Source: Streptomyces sp. LBL
GTDB lineage: Bacteria > Actinomycetota > Actinomycetes > Streptomycetales > Streptomycetaceae
Assembly: GCF_029893585.1 (NCBI RefSeq)
Contig: NZ_JARXYX010000043.1
Location: 1 to 64,000, forward strand
Length of the DNA: 64,000 nucleotides
Direction: 5' to 3'
Below, piece after piece: positions 9,228 through 18,213 of this stretch. The position numbers were made by a program, and so were the translations under genes. Numbering within the stretch: position 1 is the stretch's first letter; each line of letters starts with the position of its first letter. The notes under the pieces are model-generated. The model worked only from the letters and a program-made list of their open reading frames with translations. It did no database searches and was not told the origin of the DNA.

Positions 9228-9790
9228 ACCTGATCCGCCTCGCTCTGGTGCAGCGCGGCAAAGACGCGTTCCGCGTAGTCCTCACAGACCGACTGGCACT
9301 GCCTGAGCCGTTCACGGGCCTCGGCGGACTCCGGCGCGCCGAAGACATCGCGTGCCGTCAGGTCCCGGTGCCAGCGCCGCAGCCGTTCCAGGCTCTGTTC
9401 CTCTTCTTCCAGCTCGGCCAGGGTGAACTTGGAGATCCGGATCTCCTTGGCGATCTCCTCCTCGAACTTGCCGCAGTCCCCGAGGAACTCGGTCCAGTCC
9501 TCGGACCGCGCGGCGGTGAACAGCGCCTCGAAACGGGCCGCGTCCTCGGGGTCGCGTCCGGTCGCCTGCAGCGTCACTGCCTGTCCCTCGGCGCGCTCGG
9601 TCAGCTCCACCGCGCGCCGCACCCCCTCGGCGAAGGCCGGCACGTCCGGCACGGCCCAGATTCCCTGGCCCAGCGACAGTGCGCCGACCTTACGCAGCTC
9701 TCGCCAGACCGCCACCCGGTGCCGCGACGGCTCGCCGGGCAGCCTGATCACCAGGACCAGCCACCGCGCCCCTGCCTGGTCGTTCGTCAC
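9224..9790 (-). CDS. ChrB N-terminal-domain protein (chromate-resistance type)
   Basis: About 188 residues from the GTG at 9790 (TNDQAGARWLVLVIRLP). The sequence WRELRKVGALSLGQGIWAVPD is typical of ChrB N-terminal domains, and the C-terminal half is charged and helical. ChrB proteins sense chromate or regulate chromate efflux. No ribosome binding site is visible, but TACATT lies seven bases before the GTG. That is the position expected for a -10 element of a leaderless mRNA. The open frame reaches 9820. It is the first gene of a two-gene unit with the MFS transporter. Confidence 0.7.
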   Translation of the reverse strand: MTNDQAGARWLVLVIRLPGEPSRHRVAVWRELRKVGALSLGQGIWAVPDVPAFAEGVRRAVELTERAEGQAVTLQATGRDPEDAARFEALFTAARSEDWTEFLGDCGKFEEEIAKEIRISKFTLAELEEEEQSLERLRRWHRDLTARDVFGAPESAEARERLRQCQSVCEDYAERVFAALHQSEADQV

Positions 9791-9900
9791 GGCACGAAAT
9801 GTAGCAGGCGTTACGTCCACCCGGGCGTCCCGAGTTGTTCGCGGGCGGGGTCGACGGGGAGCCCCCGACCCGGCGTGAGGTAAGGGGTCGGCGCGTCACG

Positions 9901-9932
9901 CGGAAAGCGGAAAGCGGAAAGCGGAAAGCGGA
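9901..9932. repeat. Heptamer tandem repeat CGGAAAG x4.6
   Basis: Four exact copies of CGGAAAG plus a partial fifth, in the 280-base gap between two minus-strand operons. The following bases contain a weaker CTCAAG repeat (CTCAAGctCAAG). Nothing else is visible in the gap. Confidence 0.85.
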
Positions 9933-10071
9933 GCTCAAGGCACAGGCTCAAGCTCAAGCTGCTGCGGTATCGGCACAGGTCACCGATGGCCGCTCAGCGG
10001 CACCGGGCCGGGTCTCGACGGCTGACCGGCATCCATGCGCCCGCGGTCGTCAGTCTGCTGACCGGCGTCCC

Positions 10072-11277
10072 TCACCCGCGGTGGTCGGTCTCCTGAGCGG
10101 GGGATCTGGCCTGGCGTGCGGCGACGACCATGACAATGACGGAGACCAGGCAGATACCGGCGCCGACGTAGAGCGGCGAGGCGTAGCCGAGGCCGGCGGT
10201 GATGGCCAGGCCCCCGAGCCAGGCGCCGAGCGCGTTGCCGATGTTGGACGCGGACACATTGGCACTGGCGGCCAGCGCCGCACCGTGGGCGAAGTCGGTG
10301 ACGCGAGTGATCATGCCGGGGACGCTGGCGAAACCGGACAGCCCCATCAGGAACACCAGTATGACCGACGCGGTGGCGCTGCCGGCCAGCAGACCGAACA
10401 CGGCGAGGGTGATGGTGAGTCCGACCAAGGAGAGGACAAGAGCGCGGTCACGGTCCTGGTCGGCCGCCCTCCCACCGACCAGGTTTCCGACGACGAGGCC
10501 GACGCCGTACACCATCAGCAACCAGGCGACATCCTCCGAGGAGAAGCCACCGACCTCGGTGAACGTGTAGGCGATGTAGCTGAACGCACCGAACATCCCG
10601 CCATAGCTGAGCGCGGTGGCCGTCAGGGTCAGCCAGACCTGCCAGGACCGGAACGCGCGGAACTGGGCCCGCAGGCTGTCGGCCGGTACCGAGTCCGCGC
10701 GGCCCGTCACGGCCGACGGTGCCGCCTCTGCCGCGCCTGCGGGGACGAGGGCGACGATTCCCGCCAGCGCGATCACGCCGATGGCGGTGACCGCCCAGAA
10801 GGCCGCCCTCCAGCCCCAGCGCTCACCGACCAACGCACCGAACGGCACGCCCAGCACGTTGGCAACCGTCAGCCCGGCGAACATGACCGCCACCGCGCGG
10901 GACTTCTTCTCCGGCGCGACCAGACTGCGAGCGACCAACGAGCCGATACCGAAGAACGAACCGTGGCACAACGCCGCGACGATCCGCCCGAACAGCATCA
11001 CCGGATAGTTCGGCGCGAGGGCGGACAACAGGTTGCCGAGGACGAACAACACCACCAGGCCGATCAGGACCCCCTTGCGGGGCAGCCGCGCCGTCGCCGC
11101 GGTCAGCGCTATCGCGCCGATCGCGACACTCAACGCGTACCCGGAGATCAGCCAGCCGGCGGCCGCCTCGGACACCGCGAAACTCGACGCCACCTGCGGC
11201 AGCAGCCCGGCGATCAGGAACTCGGTCAGACCGATGCCGAAACCGCCGAGTGCCAGCGCGATGAGTCCACCTGGCAT
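10072..11277 (-). CDS. MFS transporter, AraJ/Cml-type DHA1 exporter
   Basis: The protein has 401 residues with twelve predicted membrane segments. It opens with MPGGLIALALGGFGIGLTEF, the typical start of the DHA1 AraJ/chloramphenicol-resistance group. The ATG has GGAGA upstream. Family members export drugs or sugars by proton antiport in the cytoplasmic membrane. It is monocistronic, with no regulator next to it. Confidence 0.85.
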   Translation of the reverse strand: MPGGLIALALGGFGIGLTEFLIAGLLPQVASSFAVSEAAAGWLISGYALSVAIGAIALTAATARLPRKGVLIGLVVLFVLGNLLSALAPNYPVMLFGRIVAALCHGSFFGIGSLVARSLVAPEKKSRAVAVMFAGLTVANVLGVPFGALVGERWGWRAAFWAVTAIGVIALAGIVALVPAGAAEAAPSAVTGRADSVPADSLRAQFRAFRSWQVWLTLTATALSYGGMFGAFSYIAYTFTEVGGFSSEDVAWLLMVYGVGLVVGNLVGGRAADQDRDRALVLSLVGLTITLAVFGLLAGSATASVILVFLMGLSGFASVPGMITRVTDFAHGAALAASANVSASNIGNALGAWLGGLAITAGLGYASPLYVGAGICLVSVIVMVVAARQARSPAQETDHRG

Positions 11278-11409
11278 GCGCAGTTCTCCGATCGACCGCC
11301 CGAACGAGTGCGCGGCGTACGGGACTTGCCGCCCCGCCCTACGGACCGCCCGGAGGCCGAACCGCCCGCGCTACGGCCCGATGCCGGACCGCGCGACGCC
11401 GAGGCACCA

Positions 11410-11562
11410 CTATGCCATTTGGCGTATGGAGTTCGTACAGGCGTCCGTCACCTTGTACTGCCGGCGACCCAACTCCTCCTGTGCGCCGGTGCAGTAGCCC
11501 CTGGTGGCGGGATCCTGGCAGGCGACCTCGCCCGCCGAGGCCCATGCGGCCGTCGGCTTCAC
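11410..11562 (-). CDS. Possible 50-residue protein or 3' gene remnant
   Basis: A short frame (GTG 11562 to TAG 11410) encodes a polar peptide with three cysteines (GEVACQDPATRGYCTGAQEE and a later TDACTN). It has no ribosome binding site and is bounded upstream by a stop, so it may be the end of a lost gene. It is the only protein-like signal in the 570-base gap 11278-11847. Confidence 0.25.
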   Translation of the reverse strand: MKPTAAWASAGEVACQDPATRGYCTGAQEELGRRQYKVTDACTNSIRQMA

Positions 11563-11847
11563 CCGGGGAACTGCGCGGTGCGGTCACGGGGGGACATACG
11601 CGCCCGCCTGTCGATCGTCGGCAGCCGACGACAGGCCGCGCTCACGGGGCGAAGCATGAGGCGGCTCCGCAGGCCTACGCCGGACAGGGGAGCGTCGCCG
11701 TGCGATCACCCACCGCCCACGACCTCAAGACCGGCGAGCGGTTGGTAAGCGGGTGAAGCCTGAGCCGTTGTCCGCGGTGCGGGGCATGCATGAGATTCCC
11801 GGCCATTTCCGGCCGAAGCGGCGGATACGACGCGCTGGAGGCGAGTG

Positions 11848-13503
11848 ATGAACGAAAGAGCCGGTCAATCCGGCGACACGGTCCACGAGGTCCCCGTCCT
11901 GATCGTCGGCGGCTCGCTGGTGGGTCTGTCGACCTCTCTGTTCCTGGGCCGACTGGGTGTGCCGCACACACTGGTGGAGCGCCACGCCGGCACATCCATC
12001 CATCCCCGCGGGCGCGGCAACAACGTACGCACGATGGAGTTGTTCCGGGTGGCCGGCGTCGAGCGGGCAATCCGTGAGGCCGCGGCCACACTGGCGGACA
12101 ACCACGGCATCCTGCAGACGCCCACCCTGGTGGGTGACGCCGGCGAATGGCTGTTCCGGGACATCGACCCGGGTGGCGGACTGGCCCGGTTCAGCCCGAG
12201 TTCCTGGTGTCTGTGCAGCCAGAACGACCTGGAGCCGGTCCTGCTCGACCAGGCCACCGCACTCGGCGGCGACCTGCGGTTCCACACCGAACTGATGTCG
12301 TTCGACAGCGGTCCCGACGGCGTCACCGCGGTGGTCAAGAACCGGGAGACGGGCGAACACAGCACCATCCGCGCGGACTACCTGGTCGCCGCCGACGGCC
12401 CTCGCAGCCCCCTGCGGGAACAACTCGGAATCGGCCAGAGCGGACCCGGCGACCTGTTCCACAACATCAGCATCACCTTCCGCTCCCGGCGCCTCGCCGA
12501 GGTGGTGGGGGATCGCCGCTTCATCGTCTGCTACCTGACCAGCCCGGACACCGACGGCGCGCTGCTGCCGGTCGACAACCGCGAGAACTGGGTCTTCCAC
12601 GCCCCCTGGCACCCCGAAGACGGCGAATCCATCGATGCCTTCACCGACGAGCGCTGCGCGGACCACATCCGCCGAGCGGTCGGCGACCCGAACCTCGACG
12701 TCGAGATCACCGGCAGAGCCCCCTGGCACGCCGCCCAACGCGTCGCACGGACCTACCGGGCGGGCCGTGTCCTCCTGGCCGGCGACTCGGCCCACGAGAT
12801 GTCCCCCACCGGAGCCTTCGGCTCCAACACCGGTATCCAGGACGCGCACAACCTCGCCTGGAAACTGGCCGCGGTACTCGGCGGCTGGGCAGGCGAGGGA
12901 CTGCTGGACACCTACGACGCCGAACGGCGCCCGGTGGCGGAGGCGACCAGCGCCCGCGCGGCCGCCCGTTCCGTCGAGCACAGTCACCCCGGCTTCGCCC
13001 CGCCGCCCGGCCCCGGTGGGGCACCTCAGCGCGGCATCCTCAACGTGGCCCTCGGCTACCGCTACCCGAACGGCGCCGTCGTCGGCACCGATCCCGCCAC
13101 CGCCGTGGTCCCGGAGAAACTCGCCCTGACGGGGGAGCCCGGCAGCAGGGCACCCCACCTGTGGGTACGGCACTGGGGCGAGCGGATCTCCACCCTCGAC
13201 CTGTACGAGCGGTCCCTGGTCCTGCTCAGCGACGCCGCCGAGCCGAACGGCTGGCACGAGTGTGCCACCCGCCTCGCGAAAGAGATGGACCTCCCTCTGG
13301 CCACGTACCGGGTGGGCGGCGGGCCCGAAGCCGAGCTTGTGCCCGAGGAAGGCGCGGACTGGCGGGAAGGGCACGGCCTGGCGCCCGGGGGCGCCGTACT
13401 CGTGCGGCCCGACGGGTTCGTCGCCTGGCGCTCGACTGGCCCGGTCCCGGATGCCGAGTCGACGCTGCGCCATGTCCTGACCCTGACGCTGGCTCTGAGG
13501 TGA
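11848..13503 (+). CDS. FAD-dependent aromatic polyketide hydroxylase, WhiE-ORFVIII-like
   Basis: The protein has 551 residues and follows the PHBH-type flavin monooxygenase plan: Rossmann VLIVGGSLVGLSTSLFL near residue 16, the DG motif YLVAADGPRSPLR near 175, the GD motif VLLAGDSAHEMSPTGAFG near 305, and a C-terminal thioredoxin-like domain. The ATG at 11848 has GGAGG six bases upstream. It resembles the hydroxylase of whiE-type spore-pigment clusters, which oxidises the cyclised polyketide. In the classic arrangement that gene is divergent from the core. Here it is co-oriented and separated from the core by a secreted protein and a sortase. Confidence 0.8.
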   Translation: MNERAGQSGDTVHEVPVLIVGGSLVGLSTSLFLGRLGVPHTLVERHAGTSIHPRGRGNNVRTMELFRVAGVERAIREAAATLADNHGILQTPTLVGDAGEWLFRDIDPGGGLARFSPSSWCLCSQNDLEPVLLDQATALGGDLRFHTELMSFDSGPDGVTAVVKNRETGEHSTIRADYLVAADGPRSPLREQLGIGQSGPGDLFHNISITFRSRRLAEVVGDRRFIVCYLTSPDTDGALLPVDNRENWVFHAPWHPEDGESIDAFTDERCADHIRRAVGDPNLDVEITGRAPWHAAQRVARTYRAGRVLLAGDSAHEMSPTGAFGSNTGIQDAHNLAWKLAAVLGGWAGEGLLDTYDAERRPVAEATSARAAARSVEHSHPGFAPPPGPGGAPQRGILNVALGYRYPNGAVVGTDPATAVVPEKLALTGEPGSRAPHLWVRHWGERISTLDLYERSLVLLSDAAEPNGWHECATRLAKEMDLPLATYRVGGGPEAELVPEEGADWREGHGLAPGGAVLVRPDGFVAWRSTGPVPDAESTLRHVLTLTLALR

Positions 13504-13586
13504 GCTGACCCGCCTTCGGAAACGGCCTCCGCTCCCCTGGCCCGGGATCGACAACGGCGGTCCAGGAGACGGCACGTCACGTGAAC

Positions 13587-13628
13587 CACCACTTGGGGCG
13601 CTCACCCGGGTGAGCGCCCCAAGTGGTG
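13587..13628. terminator. 42-base perfect palindrome, probable bidirectional terminator
   Basis: Arms 13587-13606 and 13609-13628 are perfect 20-base complements around CG. It lies 84 bases after the hydroxylase stop and before the secreted-protein gene. No T-run follows, as is usual in Streptomyces. Confidence 0.7.
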
Positions 13629-13724
13629 CGAGACGGACGCCTGGCTGACGGTGGATCACGTCAGGGCCGGGTCACCTCAGCCGGCAACGTGCCAGCTGCC
13701 CTGCCATGGCGAAAGGACCCTCTT

Positions 13725-14279
13725 ATGCGTTCTCCTCGCATGCTCCTGGCCGCCGCCGCGGCCTCGGCCGTCCTCGCGGTCACCGCGCCCGGCGCCTACG
13801 CGGCCGGTGACTGGGACCACGACGACTCGTCCTACAGCAAGGAACACGACAAGGGCGGCAGCCATGACTCACCGCACGGTGGCATGCACACGGGTGGTGG
13901 TGCGCTGACCGCGGTGAGCGACGGCGGCTCGGACAGCGGCTACAGCTCCAAGCAGGACCCGGAGGCCTCGAAGGACAGCGAGCAGGGCAAGGACTCCACC
14001 TGGACCAAGGACAGTGAGGACTCCGGGGCCAAGGCCAGCGAGAGCTCCGGAGCCAAGGACAGCGAGAGCTCCTGGACCAAGGACAGCGAGGACTCCGAGA
14101 CCAAGGGCGGCGAGGGCTCCGGGAGCGGCGGCCACAAAAAGCCCAGCGGCGGGATCCACACCGGAGGCGGCGCGCTGGCCACGCCTGGCGTGACCACGGG
14201 CGGACTGGCGGCCCTGGCCGTCGTCGGGACCGGCCTGTACGCCGCCCGTCGCAAGAAGTCGGCCTACAGCGCGGCCTGA
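13725..14279 (+). CDS. Secreted low-complexity protein, probable class F sortase substrate
   Basis: The protein has 184 residues. A signal peptide ends near AYA-A (residue 27). The middle (about 70-130) is Ser/Asp/Glu/Lys-rich with internal repeats (SWTKDSEDS, GAKxSES). A motif HTGGGAL occurs twice, at 55-61 and 145-151. The second copy is followed by a Gly/Ala hydrophobic segment (about 153-173) and a positive tail ARRKK. This is the layout of a cell-wall sorting signal, though LPXTG is absent. The sortase gene follows 118 bases downstream on the same strand. ATG 13725 has GAAAGGA upstream. Confidence 0.7.
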   Translation: MRSPRMLLAAAAASAVLAVTAPGAYAAGDWDHDDSSYSKEHDKGGSHDSPHGGMHTGGGALTAVSDGGSDSGYSSKQDPEASKDSEQGKDSTWTKDSEDSGAKASESSGAKDSESSWTKDSEDSETKGGEGSGSGGHKKPSGGIHTGGGALATPGVTTGGLAALAVVGTGLYAARRKKSAYSAA

Positions 14280-14397
14280 TCCATGCCGGACGCGATAGCA
14301 GCGCGGCCGCCACCGGTGCCTCGTGTGGCGGCCGCTCCGCTGACGGCTCTCGGCCGCTCCGTCCGCCCCGCTTCCGCGCACCAATGAGGTGATCCCC

Positions 14398-15117
14398 ATG
14401 GCTGTCCCTCCGCCCTCCCCCACCGACGACAAGCCGGTACCGACCCCCCAAGGCCCTCGGGGGGGCGTGATGGTGCTGTGCGCCACGGCCCTCCTGATCC
14501 TGGCGACGAGCCTGGCCGGCGGCCACGACACGTCGTCCGACAACTCCGGCCCGCCGCAGAGCCACCCCGCCCCGCAGGCTCCTCGAACCCCGCAAGCCGC
14601 CCCGCCGGTCTCCCCGCGAGCCATCCCGTCGGCTTCCCCTTCCGTCCTGCCGGTCGGCAAGCACCTGCCGCGATCGAGGCCCGTTCGTCTGCTCATTCCG
14701 AAAATCTGGGTGGACGCCCCCTTCACCGCCCTCGAGATCGGGCCCACCGGGCAACTCGAACCCCCGCCCGCCGCCGACACCAACCTCGTGGGCTGGTACA
14801 CAGGGGGCGCCTCTCCCGGCGAGACCGGCACCTCGGTCATCGCCGGGCACGTCGACACGGTCGTCTCGGCGGCGGTCTTCGCCGGCCTCGGTGAACTGAA
14901 GAAGGACGACACCTTCCGGGTCGTCAGGGCCGACCGGCGTACGGCGACCTTCGTGGTCGACAGCGTGGAGCAGTTCGACAAGGACCACTTCCCCAGCCGG
15001 CGGGTGTACGACGACACACCGCGGGCCCAGGTCCGGCTCATCACCTGCGCGGGTGACTACGACCGCACGGTCAAGGACTACACGGCCAATCTGGTGGTCT
15101 TCGCCCACCTCGTGTGA
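14398..15117 (+). CDS. Class F sortase
   Basis: The protein has 239 residues. One membrane segment (about 22-41) is followed by a Pro/Ser-rich linker to about residue 90 and then the sortase barrel. Catalytic residues are visible as His151 in VIAGHVD, Cys217 in LITCAGDYDR and Arg223. GWYTGGASPGETGTSVIAGH is characteristic of actinobacterial class F enzymes, which attach or process surface proteins. ATG 14398 has GAGG at 14386-14389. The neighbouring secreted protein with a sorting-like tail is the obvious partner. Confidence 0.85.
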   Translation: MAVPPPSPTDDKPVPTPQGPRGGVMVLCATALLILATSLAGGHDTSSDNSGPPQSHPAPQAPRTPQAAPPVSPRAIPSASPSVLPVGKHLPRSRPVRLLIPKIWVDAPFTALEIGPTGQLEPPPAADTNLVGWYTGGASPGETGTSVIAGHVDTVVSAAVFAGLGELKKDDTFRVVRADRRTATFVVDSVEQFDKDHFPSRRVYDDTPRAQVRLITCAGDYDRTVKDYTANLVVFAHLV

Positions 15118-15263
15118 CCTCCTCCGCCGGCCGGCCCGGTCACCCTCGTAGTCCATACGAATCGCGCGCCGGAGGGGACCGGCACAGGATCGAGTCACGC
15201 TCACATCGGAGCACCGCAGCCCAGTTCGCTGTTTTCCCTCCCCTCGAAGGAGTAGTGCCCAGG

Positions 15264-16418
15264 ATGACCACCACGTCTGCACCTGCCTCACAGCCGCGGA
15301 CCGGACCTGCGTCGCCGCGTGTCTCCCAGTCAGTGTTCGACGGCTCCACGCTCCGGGTCGTCCTGCTGGTGGACGTCTACGACGGAGCCCAGCAGCAGTT
15401 CCTGGAGGCGTACGAGCAACTCTGCAACCAGGTTGCGTCCGTCCCCGGGCACGTCAGCGACCAGCTGTGCCAGTCGATCGAAAACCCCTCCCAATGGCTC
15501 ATCACCAGTGAGTGGGAGAGTGCTCCGCCCTTCCTCACCTGGGTGAACAGCGAGGCGCACGTACGGATGGTGGAGCCGCTGCACAGCTGTGTCCGGGACA
15601 CCCGGTCGCTTCGCTTCCACGTCGTCCGTGAGACCGGCCGCCCGGTGGCGCACGCCAAGGCAGGTGAGCGCGGGCTCCAGACCGCGCCCCGGATCGGTGA
15701 CGGCGTGATCCGGCACGCGCTCACGTTCACGGTCAAGCCCGGCAGTGAGGCGACCGTCGCCGGGATCCTCGCCGGCTACGCCTCGCCCGAGCCGCGGGTC
15801 GACGACACCACCCGGCTGTGCCGCACCTCCCTGTTCATGCACGGCAACCGGGTGGTGCGCGCCATCGAGGTACGGGGCGACCTGCTCGCGGCGCTGCGCC
15901 ATGTCTCCCGGCAGCCCGAGGTACGGGCCGTCGAGGAGGCCATCAACCCGTATCTGGAGCAGGACCGGGACCTCAACGACCCCGAGTCCGCCCGGGTCTT
16001 CTTCACCCGGGCCGCGCTGCCGGCCGTACACCATGTGACGGCCGAGCAGGAGAACCCGGCGGCGGAACGGCACGCGTTGCACTACCCGGCCCGGCCCGGG
16101 TGCGGTCTGCGGCTGGCCGAGTTGCTGGCGCAGCAGGACGAGGCGGCCGCGGACGATCCGCGCAGCCCGGTCCTGCGCAGCACGATCTTCCAGCGCGACG
16201 ACGTCGTGGTGCGGCTGGTCGACCTGCGCGGTGGCCTCGACGCCGGCGACCCCGCGCTGTCCCTCGGCCTCCTGGACCCCGCCGAGGCGACCGAGCTGAC
16301 GACGTTCCTGGACGGCAGCGCTGGTGCGGGCGGCGCCGCGAAGGACGGCGATCTCACCCACCTGCTCAAGCTCGCCCGCATGGAACTCGTCACCGACCGC
16401 CGTTCGCCCGAGGCCTGA
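15264..16418 (+). CDS. SchA/CurD-like protein, WhiE-ORFI homologue
   Basis: The protein has 384 residues. It is recognised as the first gene of whiE-type spore-pigment clusters. It has duplicated ferredoxin-like/monooxygenase-type domains: [22 protein letters not shown] near 30, then [20 protein letters not shown] near 155. Its biochemical role in the pigment pathway is unclear in the family. ATG 15264 is preceded by AAGGAG eleven bases upstream; GTG 15255 would be too close to it. It leads a run of seven co-oriented pigment genes. Confidence 0.85.
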   Translation: MTTTSAPASQPRTGPASPRVSQSVFDGSTLRVVLLVDVYDGAQQQFLEAYEQLCNQVASVPGHVSDQLCQSIENPSQWLITSEWESAPPFLTWVNSEAHVRMVEPLHSCVRDTRSLRFHVVRETGRPVAHAKAGERGLQTAPRIGDGVIRHALTFTVKPGSEATVAGILAGYASPEPRVDDTTRLCRTSLFMHGNRVVRAIEVRGDLLAALRHVSRQPEVRAVEEAINPYLEQDRDLNDPESARVFFTRAALPAVHHVTAEQENPAAERHALHYPARPGCGLRLAELLAQQDEAAADDPRSPVLRSTIFQRDDVVVRLVDLRGGLDAGDPALSLGLLDPAEATELTTFLDGSAGAGGAAKDGDLTHLLKLARMELVTDRRSPEA

Positions 16419-16486
16419 TTCCTCCAGCAGCCGGGCGCGGCGGCCACCGCGCCCGCGTCGACACAGCACACGATCGGAGCAACGTC

Positions 16487-16948
16487 GTGAAGAAGAACCG
16501 TCCCAGAATCGTGGAGCTCGGCGAAATCGAGCCCAACACCCGGCGCGGCGGCGATCTGCGCGCCCTGCTCACTCCCGCCACGGTCGGCTCCACCAGCGGT
16601 TTCATGGGCGTGGCCATCGTGCAGCCCGGCGACCGTATCGCCGAGCACTACCACCCGTACTCCGAGGAGTTCATCTACGTCCTGTGCGGGCGGCTGGAGG
16701 TCGACCTCGACGGTGACCCCCACCCGCTGCAGCCTGAGCAGGGGCTCATGATCCCCGCCCATATGCGGCACCGCTTCCGCAACGTCGGCAACGTGGAGGC
16801 CCGCATCGTCTTCCATCTCAGCCCGCTGGCCCCGACTCCGCCGCTCGGCCACGTCGACACCGAGGAGACCGACGCCGCCCCGGCCCCGACGGAGGCGGCC
16901 CCCGCCGGTGTGGGCCGGACGGTCGCAGGATCTCAGGTGGGTTCATGA
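16487..16948 (+). CDS. Cupin, WhiE-ORFII homologue
   Basis: The protein has 153 residues and one cupin barrel ([20 protein letters not shown], then [21 protein letters not shown]), matching the ORFII cupin of spore-pigment clusters. It starts with GTG at 16487 after a short GGAG. It ends by overlapping the KS-alpha start as ATGA, so it is translationally coupled to the minimal polyketide synthase. A role as an auxiliary cyclase or modifying enzyme is inferred from position. Confidence 0.85.
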   Translation: MKKNRPRIVELGEIEPNTRRGGDLRALLTPATVGSTSGFMGVAIVQPGDRIAEHYHPYSEEFIYVLCGRLEVDLDGDPHPLQPEQGLMIPAHMRHRFRNVGNVEARIVFHLSPLAPTPPLGHVDTEETDAAPAPTEAAPAGVGRTVAGSQVGS

Positions 16949-18213
16949 CCAGGCGCGTAGCGGTCACCGGCATAGGTGTCGTCGCCCCGGGCGGCATCGG
17001 CGTACCGGCGTTCTGGGGTCTGCTGGCGGACGGGCGCACGGCGACGCGGGGCATCACCTTCTTCGACCCGTCCAGCCTGCGTTCGCGGATCGCCGCCGAG
17101 TGCGACTTCGACCCGGCGGCCCATGGGCTGGACGCGGAAGACGTCGCACGGTGCGACCGCTACATCCAGTTCGCGCTGGTCGCCGGGGAGGAGGCGGTAC
17201 GGGACTCCGGCCTCGACCTCGCCCGGGAGAACCCCTGGCGGGTAGGGGTCTCCCTGGGGACCGCGGTCGGCGGCACCACGCGGCTGGAGAACGACTACGT
17301 CCTGGTCAGCCACGGCGGGCAGCGCTGGGACGTGGGCCACGAGGAGGCGGGCCCGCATCTGCACCGCGCGTTCTCGCCCAGCACCCTCGCCTCGGCGGTG
17401 GCGGAACGGTTCGAGGCGCACGGGCCGGTGCAGACCGTCTCCACGGGCTGCACCTCGGGGCTCGACGCGGTCGGGTACGCCTTCCACACGATCGAGGAGG
17501 GCAGGGCCGACGTGTGCCTGGCCGGCGCCTCGGACTCGCCGATCTCACCGATCACCATGGCCTGCTTCGACGCGATCAAGGCCACGTCCTCGAGCAACGA
17601 CGACCCCGCGCACGCCTCACGTCCCTTCGACGCCGACCGCAACGGGTTCGTCATGGGCGAGGGCGGCGCGGTGCTCGTCCTGGAGGAGCTCGAACACGCC
17701 CGGGCTCGCGGCGCGCGCGTGTACTGCGAGCTCAGTGGCTATGCGACCTTCGGCAACGCCTATCACATGACCGGTCTGACCACCGAGGGCGTGGAGATGG
17801 CCCGGGCCATCGAGAACGCTCTCGGTCACGCCCGGCTCGACGGAACGGCGATCGACTACGTCAACGCGCACGGGTCGGGCACGCAGCAGAACGACCGTCA
17901 CGAGACCGCCGCGGTGAAACGGGCCCTGGGGCAGCACGCCTACGACACCCCCATGAGTTCCATCAAATCCATGGTGGGCCACTCCCTGGGCGCGATCGGG
18001 GCGATCGAGGTGGTCGCCTGTGTGCTGGCCCTGGACCACCAGGTGGTACCGCCCACCGCCAACTACGAGACCCCGGACCCCGAGTGTGACCTGGACTACG
18101 TCCCGCGCGTCGCGCGCGAACGGAAACTGAACAGCGTGCTCTCCGTGGGCAGCGGGTTCGGCGGCTTCCAGTCCGCGGTGGTCCTGAGCCGGCCGAGGGA
18201 GAGGACACGATGA
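16945..18213 (+). CDS. Type II polyketide synthase ketosynthase alpha (WhiE-ORFIII type)
   Basis: The protein has 422 residues. The catalytic triad is intact: Cys169 in VSTGCTSG, His309 in [12 protein letters not shown] and His346 in VGHSLGAIG. It condenses malonyl units on the acyl carrier protein together with the KS-beta subunit. ATGA overlaps join it to the cupin upstream and to KS-beta downstream (18210), which fits equimolar synthesis of the heterodimer. The cluster order matches whiE spore-pigment synthases. Confidence 0.95.
   Translation: MTRRVAVTGIGVVAPGGIGVPAFWGLLADGRTATRGITFFDPSSLRSRIAAECDFDPAAHGLDAEDVARCDRYIQFALVAGEEAVRDSGLDLARENPWRVGVSLGTAVGGTTRLENDYVLVSHGGQRWDVGHEEAGPHLHRAFSPSTLASAVAERFEAHGPVQTVSTGCTSGLDAVGYAFHTIEEGRADVCLAGASDSPISPITMACFDAIKATSSSNDDPAHASRPFDADRNGFVMGEGGAVLVLEELEHARARGARVYCELSGYATFGNAYHMTGLTTEGVEMARAIENALGHARLDGTAIDYVNAHGSGTQQNDRHETAAVKRALGQHAYDTPMSSIKSMVGHSLGAIGAIEVVACVLALDHQVVPPTANYETPDPECDLDYVPRVARERKLNSVLSVGSGFGGFQSAVVLSRPRERTR

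Noticed and set aside
9835-11748. 637-residue plus-strand frame over the second MFS gene
   Set aside because: It is antisense to a clear membrane transporter, is made of low-complexity Arg/Gly/Asp runs and shows no motif; it is a GC-skew shadow.
12147-13508. 453-residue frame inside the FAD hydroxylase
   Set aside because: It is an alternative frame of a gene with clear FAD-binding motifs and consists of Arg/Pro runs.
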